NCBI RefSeq assembly: GCF_051106095.1
Contig: NC_135783.1
Span: forward strand, 311,183,322 to 311,247,321
DNA from: Pogona vitticeps
Lineage: Eukaryota > Chordata > Lepidosauria > Squamata > Agamidae
Direction of reading: 5' to 3'
DNA length: 64,000 nucleotides
A program made the translations under genes and the position numbers. The notes under the pieces are model-generated. The model ran no database searches and was not told the origin of the DNA. It saw only the letters and a program-made list of their open reading frames with translations. Shown piece after piece: positions 49,003 through 62,037 of this stretch. How positions within the stretch are numbered: position 1 is the first letter of the stretch; each line of letters begins with the position of its first letter.

Positions 49003-49118
49003 GGAATTCTGAATGCCAGTTTTGCCCCGGCTGCAAATCAACTATCCTCACTGTTTGAAAAGGAGGTGGCACCACAAAAAATAGATGAAACTAAAAGATC
49101 CTGTCTTCAACTCTTCAG
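49003..49118 (+). CDS. Candidate single exon of an unknown gene
   Basis: A pyrimidine-rich acceptor (tgtctctttcag, AG at 49001-49002) and a donor (cttcag|gtaaaa, GT at 49119) frame 116 bases open in one phase only, coding for GILNASFAPAANQLSSLFEK and further EVAPQKIDETKRSCLQLF. The other two phases have stops. The peptide is not one I recognise. Open phases of this length are common by chance, so this is weak; conservation or transcript evidence would decide it. Confidence 0.25.
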
Positions 49119-50489
49119 GTAAAAATACTGTATAATAAAATGTCACCCTTGTAAATGTAATACTGTAGTGTGCAACGTCTGCAACAAAATATGAGGAGGG
49201 GGACTAAAATGTCCCATCTACCCAGATGAAAGTTAAAAGGTTAACTGGGCTATAATGCAACTTCAACTGGACTTTAACACAGAGCTCAGAAACATTACTT
49301 TTTGGATTACAAATCCCAGAACCCCCTAGCTAGTGCTGGATGGTGGTTTCTGGAAGCAGTAAAAAAAAAAAAGAGGAACATCTTCCAAGCTGTGATTTAA
49401 TTGTGTGCTTTTCTTTAGAAGTGGGAGAAAGTCCTTTTTCATCATCAGAGGGATCAGAATTATTTGGTGGTGCAGAGAGCAATGGAGGGGAAAATAGGTA
49501 GAGGTGATTGCTATATTTTTCCTGAAATGGGATGACTTCGTTAAATCTGTGATTTCCCCATCCTTCAAAGTTAGGGTTCCCAGATGCCCCCTTCAGAGAG
49601 GAATGTTCCTTCTTTCAGAACATGACATCTCATTAGGAAGTAATGAGCATCCATTATTCAGACACTGGAGCTTTACAGAAATACACAGCACTATGCTTGA
49701 CAGCTGATGACATTTTGAGTTTGCACAACTGTGGCTCAGCATCTAAACACATGTCTGCTTCCCCTAGCAGAGCTGCATGCTAAAATATAGATTTCACAAC
49801 TGCTTCCGCAATCCAGTCCTTGCCCTGAAACTCCTGCTGGAATGACTTTAGCCTGCCATGCTAAGTATCACCTTTCTGTGCACTGTATCTGTGCCACAGA
49901 TCATCTTACATGTGCTTAATCTTCTTGGAAACCTCTAAAACTCAAAGAGGAAATGAGAGCCCACAGCACCACCTGCATGTGTAGGGAATACAAATGTGTC
50001 GTAGGACTTCTCTCAACATGTACCAGTTCATAGCATCCTTGGCTCAAAAATGTGGCTTTCGCTTTTGTACATAAAATGTTGTCCTGAGAGGAACAGTGAA
50101 TGCTGGGACAGCATTACGGACCAGACTCTGACAGGAATACTCATGAAAGTTCTCACAGGGAAAAAAAAACTGTGTTTCTCATAAACAGCTGCTCAGTGAC
50201 TCATAATGTATTCCAGGCACAGCGTTCCTTCTTGGCCCATCAACCTGCTGCACCTGCTCCCCTCAGCTTGCTTCACCTGAACAGATCGTGACATGAGTAA
50301 CAAAGCAGTGCGTCCAGGAGCCTTGCAGCGAGCTTAGCATCACTCTCTCATAGTCCACATCTGCACCCTTATAAATTCTGGCCCACAGTCAGAAAATACA
50401 TTATTATTATGGCATCTCATGCATCAGTTACCTTTCTGACTGCCATCTTCAGCCTAGACATAGAAAACCACAGGGCTGCTGCTTTTAGG
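49119..50489. other. Unique DNA, no gene seen
   Basis: A degraded hAT-type fragment (ttggattacaaatcccagaa) lies near 49300. Nothing else was recognised. Confidence 0.4.
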
Positions 50490-50800
50490 TTATGAGACCC
50501 AATTTATTTATTTAAAAATCATTTATATCCCACATATCCTCCCTAAGGAGATCAGAACTGTGTACACTACTATCTGTAAAACAATGCAAGACAATAACAC
50601 AAAGTAATAAGCAATGGCAAAGCAATGGAAAAAACATGAACATACAAAAATTTCCTTTAAAATCTTAGGAAACCAGGGAAATAACTTTTTACTAAGGGAC
50701 TATAAATTAAAATTTTTTTTTTTTAAAAAAGATATTTTAAATATTTAAAAATACATTTAAAAAAGAAGACAGAACAAATATTCTGAAGCTTACTCATTTA
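50490..50800 (-). mobile_element. LINE-like 3' region, antisense
   Basis: Tttatttatttaaaaatcat, then tatcccacatatcctccc and ggagatcagaactgtgtac, follow the antisense 3' end of the repeat also at 51.6 kb, then become A/T-rich. Confidence 0.45.
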
Positions 50801-52571
50801 AGCTATGAAATTGCTGCTTGCTTGCTTTGTGGCTGGGGATGGTCTTACTTGATAATAACAGAGCTTTGCTGTCTATGTCCTGTCACAATCTCTATTCCAC
50901 GCATCTTGTCACTATCCAATTGCTTTGTAAATAACCCTCCAAAGATGTTATACACTTAATGTGTGAGGACTATGTAAGTTCATGACCTCCCAAACATCCG
51001 ATCATAAACAGCTCTGCTGAGTTCTTGCAAACCAACAGTACCTCATACTAGGTTGCTCTCTCTTCCTACTCCCTGACCTTCCTAGCAATATTGCTTTTTC
51101 AGGTTCTGCTCAGGACTTGCAAACTTAACAGTGGATTCCTTTGTTGAGTCAATATATCTCATATTTGGTCTTCATCTTTTCCTTCTGCTCCCCACATCAC
51201 GTTTCCAAGCAGTTTTGTCTTTTCTGGTCAGTTCTGTGTTCTTGTTATATGTGCAAGGTAGGACACTGTTTCAATTTATTCATTTTTACTCTAATAAGAG
51301 CTCAGACTTGACAATGGAGCACCTACTTATTTGTCTTTATGGCGGTCTTTGATATCTGTAAGGCTCACTTTCAACATCAAATTTTGCCGAGTTGATCCTC
51401 CCCCCTTCTGTCACTGGCCATATGGATGATAGTACAGTTTCAAGTGAAAATCTTTGCTAACTCCCAACCTGACTACTTTTTCACCATTAGTTAATTACTT
51501 CTCACTTAAACACAAAGCAATTGTCAAGGCTGATTTTCAACAAGTTGGAGATAAGGTGGGATATAGCTTTAACTAATAAATAATGATCAAATTAATATTT
51601 ACTTTTCAAAATTTATTTATTTATTTATTTATAATATTTTTTACCCATCTTTCTCTTTTAAAAAGACTCAAGGCATCTTAAAACAATTAAAAGGCAGCAG
51701 TTAAGCTAACAACAGTGAATATACAATACTAAAAGGATCAAATGAATACAGTACAGTACTAAAAAACACAATGAACACCAAAAAACTTTCAATGCAGTAA
51801 GGTACTCCTTCATTTAAAACCCCTAACTGTTAGCCAGTCACTCAGGGAAAGCTTACCTGAAGAGAAAAGTCTTTGCCTGCTTATGGAAAGACAGTAAAGA
51901 TGGGGCCAGCCTAGGAGTTCCAGAGTCTACGAGCAGAAACAGAGGAGCCCTTCTTCCATGTCCCCACCAAATGCACTTGTGAAGCTGGCAGGACCAAGAT
52001 GAAGGCCTCTCCTGATTATCTTAACACTTAAGCAGGCTCATAAAGGGAGATATGGTCCTTGAGATAAACAGATCCCTCTGTCAAGCCCCAGTTATCAATC
52101 TTGCTGCTGTGCTTTGGACCTGTTGAAGTTTCCTGATATTTTCTACAGGGAGTTCTATGTAGAGATTTTTACAATAATCCAGCTAGGATGTAACTAAGGC
52201 ATGTGTCACCATGGCCGGATCAGGCCTTTCTAGGAACAGGCACAGGTAGTTTTAACTGTGCAAATGCACTCTTTGCCAAAATTGAAACCTGACTCAGAGA
52301 TGAATCCAGAAATACCCCAAAGCCAAGCATATGTGTTTTCAGAGGGTGTGTAACCCCATCCAGCACAGGCTGAATCCCTGTTCCCTGGCATGCTGTTCTG
52401 ACTGACCATGAACACCTTTGTCTAGCCTGGAATAAGTTTCAGTGTATTCACTCTCATCTAGTTAATTACTGACACTAGATACTGATCTAGAGCTGAAACC
52501 GTTTCCTCAGATTTAGATGGCAAGGAGAGATAGAGTTGAGTGTCATCTGAATATTGGTGACACTGATCCCC

Positions 52572-53281
52572 TGTGCTTGGGTTCATAGTCTAGTCTGTCT
52601 CTTTCCATGTCAAATGCAGACTTCAATAACAAATCAGGTCGAGAACTTACCATCTTTATTTGGCAACACCAATAATAACTTCAAAGGGACCAAAAGGGTC
52701 TTCGAACTTGGATGGATTAAACCAACGGTCCATTAATATCTGCTCTTCCAATTTCATGAGTACCAGCCAATCCTCTCCCAGTTGGTGGGTTTATGTAGTC
52801 CATACTGCAGCTGGTACATATTGTTCCACAGCAGGGATGGTGAGCCCACTCCCCCTCTATTGGCTTCACTTGCTCTGGAGGCATGGGCAAGGGTCCCTCC
52901 CTCTTCCAGGGACCTCCTCTCTTAGGATATACCATAACCATCCATTCTGTCTCCTCTGGCTCTGATAAGTGAATCCTCACTCCTTCTTTTTCTCTTTTAT
53001 GCTGTTCCCTCTGCTTGCACTCTCCCCAGTATGATGGTTTGGGTGCTGGTTTACATCTCTTTCCTATATCCTCTGTTTTCTATATTGCTGTTGATGGTAA
53101 CTTCATGCAGACTGTCTCCTTGGTCCAAGAATCTTCTAGATCAACCCATCACCATCTCATGGAGAGCTCATCTTCCTTTTCTTTGTTCTCTTTCTCTGCT
53201 CATTCTGCCTCTTCAGCCCAAACAACTCCCTTGCTTATCTCCTCTTCTATGATGATGTCATCCTCCTCATTTACCACCATC

Positions 53282-53330
<49 letters not shown>

Positions 53331-53510
53331 GATTCACGCCTTGACCATTGCTCCCCTCTGAACTATTTCTACCCATGTAGATCCTGGGTCTTCGACGTAA
53401 CTCCCCTACAGGAGGCAAAAAAGTATAAACAGTCTCAAATCCCTTGGCAAGGTCAGGTTTGAGGGATAGCACACTTTTAGAGCTTCAGTTCTTGCTCTTA
53501 CTTTCTCACA
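52572..53510 (-). mobile_element. 939-bp TG...CA insert of unknown family
   Basis: It interrupts the surrounding repeat, begins TGTGCTTGGG and ends TTCTCACA, and is flanked by TCCCC and ACCCC (four of five bases equal). This looks like an LTR-kin insertion. Minus-strand reading includes EPEETEWMVMVYPKRGGPWK; no family was recognised. It is treated as a broken fossil. Confidence 0.4.
53285..53323. repeat. (CT)n microsatellite
   Basis: About 19 CT units inside the 939-bp insert. Confidence 0.95.
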
Positions 53511-53690
53511 ACCCCAAAACTCCAGACAACCTCTCCCAATGGTTTCGTGTTGTTAAATAATATAGGAGACGAAACAGAATCCTGAGGGATCCCACAGACC
53601 AGCAGCCATGGTGTCGAACACCAACACTACCTTCTTATTTCTCTCTTCCAGGAAGGACCTAACAATGATACAGGATAGTAGAGACTCAAT

Positions 53691-55404
53691 GGATGGGCAA
53701 AACTAGCATGTTCTCTAGCCCATTTCCTTAAGCAATTCTAAGCACATGAGGAAAATGAATGCCTGAAATGGGATTCAGTCAGTTGCATTTAAGCCTGCCT
53801 TAATGGAGCACTTCATTGCAGGCAGAAGAATCTGTGCCAAAGGAAATAATTGCTAGAAAGTTACCACAGTAATAATTGCACGAGAAAAAGAAAATATATA
53901 GACAAAGGATATACTTTGTATTTAATTTACTGAATGCAATTTTCAAGGCGAAAGAAATATGAACCAAACCAAGAATACCTTCCAACATTTCTCTGCGTCA
54001 AATGTTTTTCTCCTACCCAAGCAAAGGGACACTGAGTTTTCTCCTGGTTTCCAGGTTGCTTTATTTTGTAATTTGGGAAGACTCAGACAAGCAGCCTGTG
54101 GAATCAGAGGCAGCTGGCTGAAACAGGTGTTACAGAAAATTATAATCCTGCTTTGATTAATCCAGTTGGTGTGTGTGTGTGTTTAACAACCACCCTCCGG
54201 TTATGCACGACAGGTATCCAAATAATCAAATCTATAGGCTTAATAGTGGCAATCGAAGATATTGTCAGGAGAAACATCAGAAATGATTGAAATATGTGAG
54301 CCAGCTTCATTTGCTGTTGATGGAGATAGGCTTTTCTAATTTCCTCTGAAGTGCTACCAGCTTCTGGAGAAAAAACTAAGTCAATTTCCACAATGCATAT
54401 ATGCAAATATGAAGTCCATGAAAATGAATTGTTTGTTATCCTGCAAGGAACCATATTAGCTTTTGTGCATGAATTCGAAAATCACTGTAACAGTACGAAG
54501 TTTGTTCAGGCTAGTATAAAGAAGTTATCAAAACAGTTCCAAGCTAGTCTGATAAAAGCTGTTCCATTTTATGATGATATTAACAGTATGAGGAAGAAAA
54601 CCCATTGCTCCTGAATGGAATCTTTGAAGGTCATTGGGAAGAGGTGTAATCATTGGGAAGAGGTGTAAATATATTTAACATTATTACTGATTTTCTTCAA
54701 AGACCACAAATGTTGAGAGCTTCGGTTTGCAGCATGGGGTTCATATAACAAACTGGATGAATTAAAGACACTGACCTTCAATAAGTTTATGCACAACCTA
54801 TTTGGGGGGAAATAATGCCTCTGTAAATATTGTTCTTTAAACATTTAATATTTAATAATAACAATATGGAGAAGTTGAGCAGAAGTTGGATCAAGTGTAA
54901 TCATTTAATTATACTTATCTTTTGAATATCACAATAGTGATTTAGTAAACTGGTACAGTTTTCAGGCATTTTGAAGGAGGAGGAGATGTTGCTGCTGATA
55001 ACACTTTATTTATTGTATCCCAGTTCCAAATTAACATATCTTTATCAAGGAGCTGAAGATGAATTCTGTACACAAATCTGTTTCAGAGCTATTGAAGATT
55101 ACCTATTTTCCCTTTAATTGCACTGATTTATTTCCTTACTATTCAAGAGTTTATATATATGGAAGCTATATTGTATGGGTATACTGTGTATATACTTACA
55201 ATGACAATAAATTATTATTATTATTATTATTAATCAGATGAACATCTCATACAAGATCACAGTAATCAAGGAAAATAAGTGGACACTGGAAATTTCCTTT
55301 ATAAACAGGAGGAGCTTCTCATTACCTTTGCTTCATGAAGGCTTCACAGTTGACCTGAAGATACACATCCACAACTAAGAGAAACACTTTTTCTTGCTTC
55401 AGAT
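53691..55404. other. Unique DNA, no gene seen
   Basis: Frames at 54140-54614 on both strands were not recognised. There is a (TTA)n run at 55210-55232. Confidence 0.4.
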
Positions 55405-56165
55405 TTTGCCCATCCAGCCCGGAATAACGAGACAAGACACTATAAAGTGGGTTAAATTAGGGCCACAACTTTATTAAATTACTAACACCTTAATTTCCCC
55501 CTGTTTTAAGGGGTGTATGCTGTACTGCAAAACTGGCCTGAGATTGTTATCAGTCTTACTTGACTGCTCCAGACCTTTCCCCAGAGGAAGCCTGCACGAA
55601 AAGGGGGGTGCTGTTCTCCAGCCCCACCCCTCTCAGCCATATGCAACGGAGCCTGATCCCTAGTGTCGGGACCACAATTAAACCACACCCCCTGGGATCC
55701 CATTTTCCCCTCCCTTCAGCAGAGTCTTACTACATTTCTGAGAGGAGGGGTGTCTAGTCCCTACTGGGTGTATCCCCTGTAAATCCCCTGCTCCTATCCT
55801 GCTTTGCACTACCCACTATGGCATGGGGCTACACGGTATGCCCTGAGCCCCCCCGCCAAGGCTGAAAATCATGAAGGAACAAATCTAGCCCTACATCAGA
55901 TAAGTGCATCCCACCTTCCCTGTATAATTCTGTGCAACAGGCTCTAATGTCGGGATGCAAAATAACTGACACCCCGCCCCCGTCTTGAGCCCCAATGGCC
56001 CTGCCAACTTCCCTGTTAACTCCCTTCCTGGCCTTATCAATGCACCTGGGGTCACACCATGCCCTCCATACCATCCTAGGTATGATCACTGACCACACTA
56101 CGCATGTTCCAGGAAAGCACAATGTCAATTTGTGCAGGTCTGCAATGACCTGAAATATCAATGTC
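55405..56165 (-). mobile_element. DIRS/Ngaro-like retroelement fossil
   Basis: A minus-strand stretch (55829-56161) reads VVWSVIIPRMVWRAWCDPR, then KARKGVNREVGRAIG and HLSDVGLDLFLHD. This resembles the C-terminal part of an SGNH/GDSL-type hydrolase carried by vertebrate Ngaro (DIRS-order) elements. It is a broken partial copy with uncertain ends and of moderate age. The rest of the element is absent. Confidence 0.55.
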
Positions 56166-59100
56166 TTGTCCTACACTGAGTCAGCATTGCAAAAATATAT
56201 CCAGTCTACTGTCCAAGTGTTCTGGGCCCTTGAAAGATGTTTCATCAAGATTCCAGCAGTGTTTAGCTCTTCAGTCTTCTGGGCTCTCCACCTTCCAAAA
56301 TTCCAGTGCTCAAATCATTCATATCTGTCATCACCCTGATCACATAATATTGTAATTAAGTATCTACTCTATCCACTTCTTTCTACTGCCTTCAAAGTCT
56401 TCCATGGGCCTATGCCTTATTTCTTGGCCCTTACCTTTCAATTCTTACACTGTCTGTAAGCTTCCTTGAAGATGAACTACCATCAGGTATCTAATCAACA
56501 CCTTCCTCAAAGATTCTGTTATTTCTCACTTTCTCTCTTATAGGCTTGAAGATGGTTCCCAGAATGTATTTGGCACTACCACTCTTAGCTCTTCCAAATT
56601 CATTCACAAAAAAATCGCATTTCCATGTCCAACTACAACTAGATCTCTAACCAAGTATATGTTGAAACACTTTGTAGCATTTAAAGTATTTTGGAAGTGT
56701 CAAGATCATGGCTGGGACAGAGAGGACCTCACAAACCACTTAGCCACACTACCCAGACTCTTCAAGCTTGGAGGGGGGAGGGTCAATGTGCTGAAGGATG
56801 GGGAAAGTCTTCCTACCTGGTCCCCTCTTCAACACTCTGAATAACCTGACTCCTCAGAGTTCCAGAAAGTTACCAAAATTCACAAAGTTTCATGCCAACT
56901 CTGCCAGGTAGGAATATATACAAAATATACAAGCTCGAGTAGGGGGTATGAGGTAAGGTCTTTGTTTACTACCTGCAAACCCTCTTTTCAAAGTAACCAA
57001 ACTGCTGTACATTTTTTATTATTTTATTAAAGATGTTGCAAAAGAGTCAAAAGAAATCAAGTCACAAGCAGTTTCAAAAGGTAATTCCAAAAGGTTCAGA
57101 GGCAATCAAAAGATTTGTGAAGCAAAAACACATTCAAAATAGTTTGAGGCTAAGGCAATTGCAAAACAGTTTCCACAGAAAATAAGAAAGCTAACTATCC
57201 TAGACTACTTACATTGAAACAGAACTTCAGCTTTTGTTAAAGTAACTTCACTCCTTCTCCCTTCACTCCTTCTCTGCTGAAATTAGTTCTCACTGATTAA
57301 CATGGTACCAGGAGAAAGTTCTATCAGGAATGTCTTGTGACTACACAGGTAAGATACAGCTGGCCAAGCATTTCCATTAACAAACAATGACTCCCTCTCT
57401 CTTTTGATCCACCCATCCCACCACAAGTAACAGGCCTAAGTTTCAAAGGCACCCATTATTCCCTCATTTCCCAGTCTCTTGACAGGGGTAAGGAATATTT
57501 TGGCTACAACAGATTAATATGCTTACCTCCTTGATTAGTATTATTTTCATTTGTTGGCTAGCTGAGGTTCACAGGGAAAGCTAGTGACATCTGAAAGGGT
57601 CAGAAAAAGACAAGTTTGTTTTCCAGGGAGGATAAGGTGCTGTATTTTGAACATATTAGCCTTTATTTGGAAAAACAGGCTGATTCTTCAGGAGAATTTC
57701 ATCTAATGCCATTTTGTCATTAGATGAAAGTTTGGGTCCCTTCCCCCTATTTGTGCCCTGGAAAAGCTGAGAGCCAAACAACATCGCAAGCACCATTTTT
57801 GAGTCCTGGCAGGTCATCCATCAGTTTCCATTGAGGATGGATGGATCTGTCTATTTGACATGTTATGACATCTGTATATTATCATGTACAAGGTGGTTCT
57901 CACCTACTTCACCAAGAGGTTTCCATTTTTAAATTGCGTAAAAAAATGCATAAACATTTTTTCCGCATAGTTTTCCCCAGTACAGGTATTTCTGCAAGCA
58001 AAACCAAATATTTCCTAATGCCTACCATTTTGCATGCTGGTGTTCCTAAAATATGCACTTTGTGTGTAATTTTCTTCAATGTATGCATTTTTATGTACTT
58101 CAAAAAAATGGGAGGCAATATAGCATTCTTCCAGATGTTCTCCGTATCATACCCAATTCATTGGTGTGTGGTTTTCTCCAAAAAATGAGAGACCATTATA
58201 ATTATGTTCTGGCCAGCGTATTAGGTTCAGAAGTGCAAAAGGCAGTAGTGCATCTTAAAATGCAAACAAAACAAATTTTACTCATTTCCCTAAATCTGAT
58301 TCCTCATCACTTCGTTCCTTCCCAGGTAAATGGGATGAAAAAGAAAGATTGAGAGACTAAGAGACAGTGTTCTAGGTAGCTTGTCCTGTTTCAGAAAACG
58401 TGCGCTGTAACATAATGAGCTGTTCAGCGCTCTGCATTCACAGAATTATTACCAAAGAAATCAAGCTACCCAGCTGAAGGGAGAAAACTTTAAATTACCC
58501 AGAGTAATTTACCTGTTATCAATTCCCAAGTATAGAAAATAATTCTGTTCTTCATTTCTAGCAGTGTACAGTTCTTACATTTAATATATGTGCAGCAAAG
58601 CAGAGACCATGAAATAACAGATTCATTTGTGCTTGCTCCCATTTGCAAAGTTAAATTAAGATTTTATTTATTTATTTTTCTGGTGCAGTTATATCAGACT
58701 GCATAGTAAAATCATTTCGGAGAGGCAAGAACATTCAGGAGGAACTGGATATTATAGCTTTACTAGAAAACATAGTTAGCTGACTCTTTTTTATATATAA
58801 AATGGGGTTGGTGGGGTTTTTTTTACCACCTTCTTCCTCATTCCTCATTGACTGAACAGACTGATTCCAACCTAATTATTTAAAGTAATGAAAGCAGTAT
58901 ATATGCCACACTTGGTGAATGTAACAGATGCAAACATCATTATCTGATACTATGGAGAACAGGGAGCTGAGTCTAGAGGTTACACACAGCAGTAACAGTA
59001 ATCAAATGCAAGTTTCACAGTACCTGGCATAAACACAGCATTTTGCCGCAGAGCCAGCTCTACTATTAGGGTGAGATGGCTAAGTTTGATGGCAGAGTGT

Positions 59101-59434
59101 TAGAAGGTGGAGATATGAGCATTATTGAGGTATTTGTGCACAGAGTTGTGTCTGCCAAGCAGCCAGGCCTGCATCTCCTGCCTTCTGCTATCCGATTTCC
59201 TGGAAGAAGTTATTGTCATTAAATGGATTTTTAAAAAATATATGTGTGTGAGGGGAAGGTGCATGGAAAGGAGAAGGTATCAATCTTGACCATGCAGGGG
59301 CAGTTATTGCTACTGAGAGGCAGAATGAGGTGGTTGCCTCAGATAAGAGATGTAGGGAAGTGGCTTCAATATACTCATCTTCAATATTTCTCTGTATTGT
59401 ATCGTACTCACTGATGTGTGGTTTTCTTATCTAT
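56166..59434. other. Unique DNA, no gene seen; possible conserved island
   Basis: The part at about 58380-58660 is repeat-free and may be conserved non-coding DNA. The A-rich stretch at 57010-57230 may be the antisense edge of an unrecognised repeat. Confidence 0.35.
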
Positions 59435-59560
59435 GAAATATCAGGCCCAAACAAAAGAAAAATAAAGAAGACAAAAATGTTGTGGAACATTAAAGGCTAA
59501 CTCCTATATTTTAATGTGAGCTTTTGTGGACATGTTCACTTCCTCAGACATAAGAGTCTG
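59435..59560 (-). mobile_element. Penelope-like repeat, family B, fragment
   Basis: Minus strand: CUGAGGA (59547-59541), guccac, AAAA, AGCU (59522-59519), then ttaaaatataggagttagcc and a T-rich tail. This is a decayed hammerhead-like core with family B tail. Confidence 0.55.
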
Positions 59561-59576
59561 ATTAGCTGACTGAAGA

Positions 59577-59710
59577 AACACTTCAAAGTTCAGGAGCAGG
59601 AGATACTTTTATTAGACCATTTAAAAAAAAAAACAACAAAAAACAAATATTCAGCAAGGTTTCAAGGGCCAAGCCCACTTCCTTAAATTCTTCCTGCATT
59701 TATATCGTGC
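59577..59710 (-). mobile_element. Penelope-like repeat, family C, copy 2
   Basis: Minus strand: aaggaagtgggcttggccc, ttgaaaccttgctgaata, then atggtctaataaaagtatct, the same order as the copy at 12.9 kb. The ribozyme core is decayed. Confidence 0.5.
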
Positions 59711-60066
59711 AGAGACCACGCCGTTTTCTTAGTTTTGATTTTTCAGAACTTAAAAAGAAAATAGAGCATTTGAAAGAAGATTGGAGTGAAACAAAGATGA
59801 CAGGAAGAAAGGTTAGAGAGGGAGAATTTTTCCTCTGAAAGACAGGCAGGCTGTGTGCCACTTCCTTTACTATGTATACAAGGTGGCAGAGTAATACTAT
59901 TTACCGAGTTGATAATTTCAAACGTCATCCATGCATTTTGAATAGCACGAGGGATTTTTCAATATATATGATTCCTGACCTCCAGCAAAATAACCCTTTA
60001 TGGAATAGCCATAGCTCTAATCATAACCACCAGCTTGAGTTGCTGAACACCTCCACGGTATTTTAG

Positions 60067-60294
60067 ATAGATGGGCTCGCCCAGCCAGTTTGGTGGTTCG
60101 TGCCAGTATGCTTTTTGGCCAAGCAGAGGTGCTATGCTTCCTCTGGCAGGTGCCCACTCAGAGGCAGCACCCCAGCTTCCCTGCCTCCCCTCATCTGGGC
60201 GCTACATCTGAGTGGTTGCCCACCAGAGGAGGCAGGGCTGGGAACTGCCAAACACCTGTTCGGCTGAAAAATGAACCAATACTAACCCATCTCT
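60067..60294. mobile_element. Small MITE with atagatgggc ends
   Basis: Left atagatgggctcgcc and right (inverted) aacccatctct, flanked by the 7-bp repeat ATTTTAG (60060-60066 and 60296-60302). It resembles 33832-34225 in its ends and target repeat length. Confidence 0.5.
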
Positions 60295-60380
60295 AATTTT
60301 AGCCTTTCCTTGTTACAATACATTTCCTTGAAGATAAAACATATGCATGGCAACCAAAACCACCTGAGAACATGCAATTC

Positions 60381-60526
60381 AATATATTCGTGAAAGCTTT
60401 CACGGCCGGGATCTAATGGTTATTCTGGGTTTTTCGGGATCTTTGGCCGTGTTCTGAAGGTTGTTCTTCCTGAGGAAGAACAACCTTCAGAACACAGCCA
60501 AAGAGCCCGAAAAACCCAGAACAACC
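60381..60526. mobile_element. Palindromic Penelope-like repeat, family A, copy 5
   Basis: Flanked by the exact 12-bp repeat AACATGCAATTC (60369-60380 and 60527-60538). Arms 60417-60471 and 60473-60527 are reverse complements at 52 of 55 positions with one base between them. The ribozyme core itself is absent; each arm begins AGGAAGAACAACC, the sequence just downstream of the predicted cleavage site. The left border has the usual attcgtgaaagctttcacgg. Confidence 0.8.
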
Positions 60527-60538
60527 AACATGCAATTC

Positions 60539-62037
60539 CTTTCACATATCTGGAATCAGGGATTATCCTTGACAGAGCACTTGTGGTTACTACAAAGATA
60601 TCCTTCAATAGATATAGGAACTTGAACAATGCAAGAAGTGCTGGTTTGACAACAGCCATACACATTCTAATGAACATGTTCCCGTAACTAATTTATTTTC
60701 CCCTTTTCCAGACAAAGAATTACATTTTCAAAGTGGCACTCATCACTGCAGCTTGAAAATAGATGCTGAAATACATTGGGGCTGGGGTTGACCTATATAA
60801 AAAAATAGAATTATTTTGTGTGTGTGTTTGCCTTGAACTGATATTTGAATGCTCACTAATGAGAGGGCTGTAACTTTAGAAATACTGCTGAACTTTCCCG
60901 AGACTATTAAAGTTGCTATTATTTCAGCCAGTGTCTTGTGAATCAAAACTTTCTTAATACCCTTTTAAAATTGATCACCCTCCAAAAAACTGCAAAGGCT
61001 CAGCTAAAAGAGATGCTATGGTCCACTGACCACATTAAATCCAAGCGTGAAGCTCTTAAATGGATTTTAAATGTATCATCCATATAATGTTTATTACAGT
61101 TCACACTAAATCCCTCTGATACTTCAGTGCATTTTACTGAACAAGAATAGAGTGTGCTGTGCCTCTCTAGCTATAATTTATATATTTGACACAAAATCCT
61201 ATTACAAATGGTCTTTCAAAATATGACATTCAACAGAATGATCCTTCCATGGCATGTGAAAGAACAGACTTCCATTACACTCTTATATCCTTGATCAAGC
61301 ATTACCACCTTTGTGATGTTGTTATTTTAGTTCAGAGCCAACATTTTAGATATCTGAGTGGAAAATATGTAACTTCCTTATGAGCCCTGCTAGTCCCAGA
61401 AGCCTCAGCTGGATTCTCACCTTCTATCCCTGCATTCATGCAATCTGTAGACAATGAATAAAACTCAACAGGGTTAGCTGGAAGTTCGATCATGGAGAAA
61501 GATAATAAACAATTATATGGATATTCAGTAACCCTAATTTCTTGCACTAGTCCCCCATTCTCTTTGTGAATTTGCCATACTCTGGTTTTATTCACCAGGA
61601 CGAGCAGAGTCTCTCAGGACAACTCAATTCCTTTCACTGATTCCCCCAATTCAGTCAACTAGTCCAGTCCATCTTGAAAGGTTTCTCCCTCTCAGAGGTG
61701 TTCCCTGGAGTGAGAGGTGGCATGCCCACTCTGAGGGCAGATATGTTGGGACTCTCCCTCCAGTGTTGCAGTTCCCCCCCTTTTCCCCCTCCTTCTTTCT
61801 CCCCAATATGAGGGTCAAGGGGCTATCTTATACTCATATTTGAAGGCTGGGCACCCAAAGCTGGACCCAGACCGCTCACCTGGGATCCTCATATACTGTA
61901 CATAGTCCGACTCACCTGGAACTTCTTCAAGGGACTCCTCAGCCCAATAGGGACTCCTCAGACCACTTTTCCTAAGCATTCTCCCCAGTCTTTCTCTCTA
62001 GACTCCACAAAATATAATATAAATCCCATAAAATATA
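60539..62037. other. Unique DNA, no gene seen
   Basis: Nothing recognised. The part at 61.6-61.95 kb is C/T-rich. Confidence 0.4.

Larger units (their letters stand above)
51608..53690 (-). mobile_element. LINE-like repeat, antisense, interrupted
   Basis: Starts with a (TTTA)n tail (about 51615-51634) and continues through agttccagagtctacgagc, gtccccaccaaatgcacttg, catggccggatcaggccttt and gagtgtcatctgaatattgg. It resumes at 53511 with aaactccagacaacctctcc and ggagacgaaacagaatcctg. The order matches one abundant reptile repeat. Its exact LINE family is not settled. The middle (52572-53510) is a separate insert. Confidence 0.6.
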
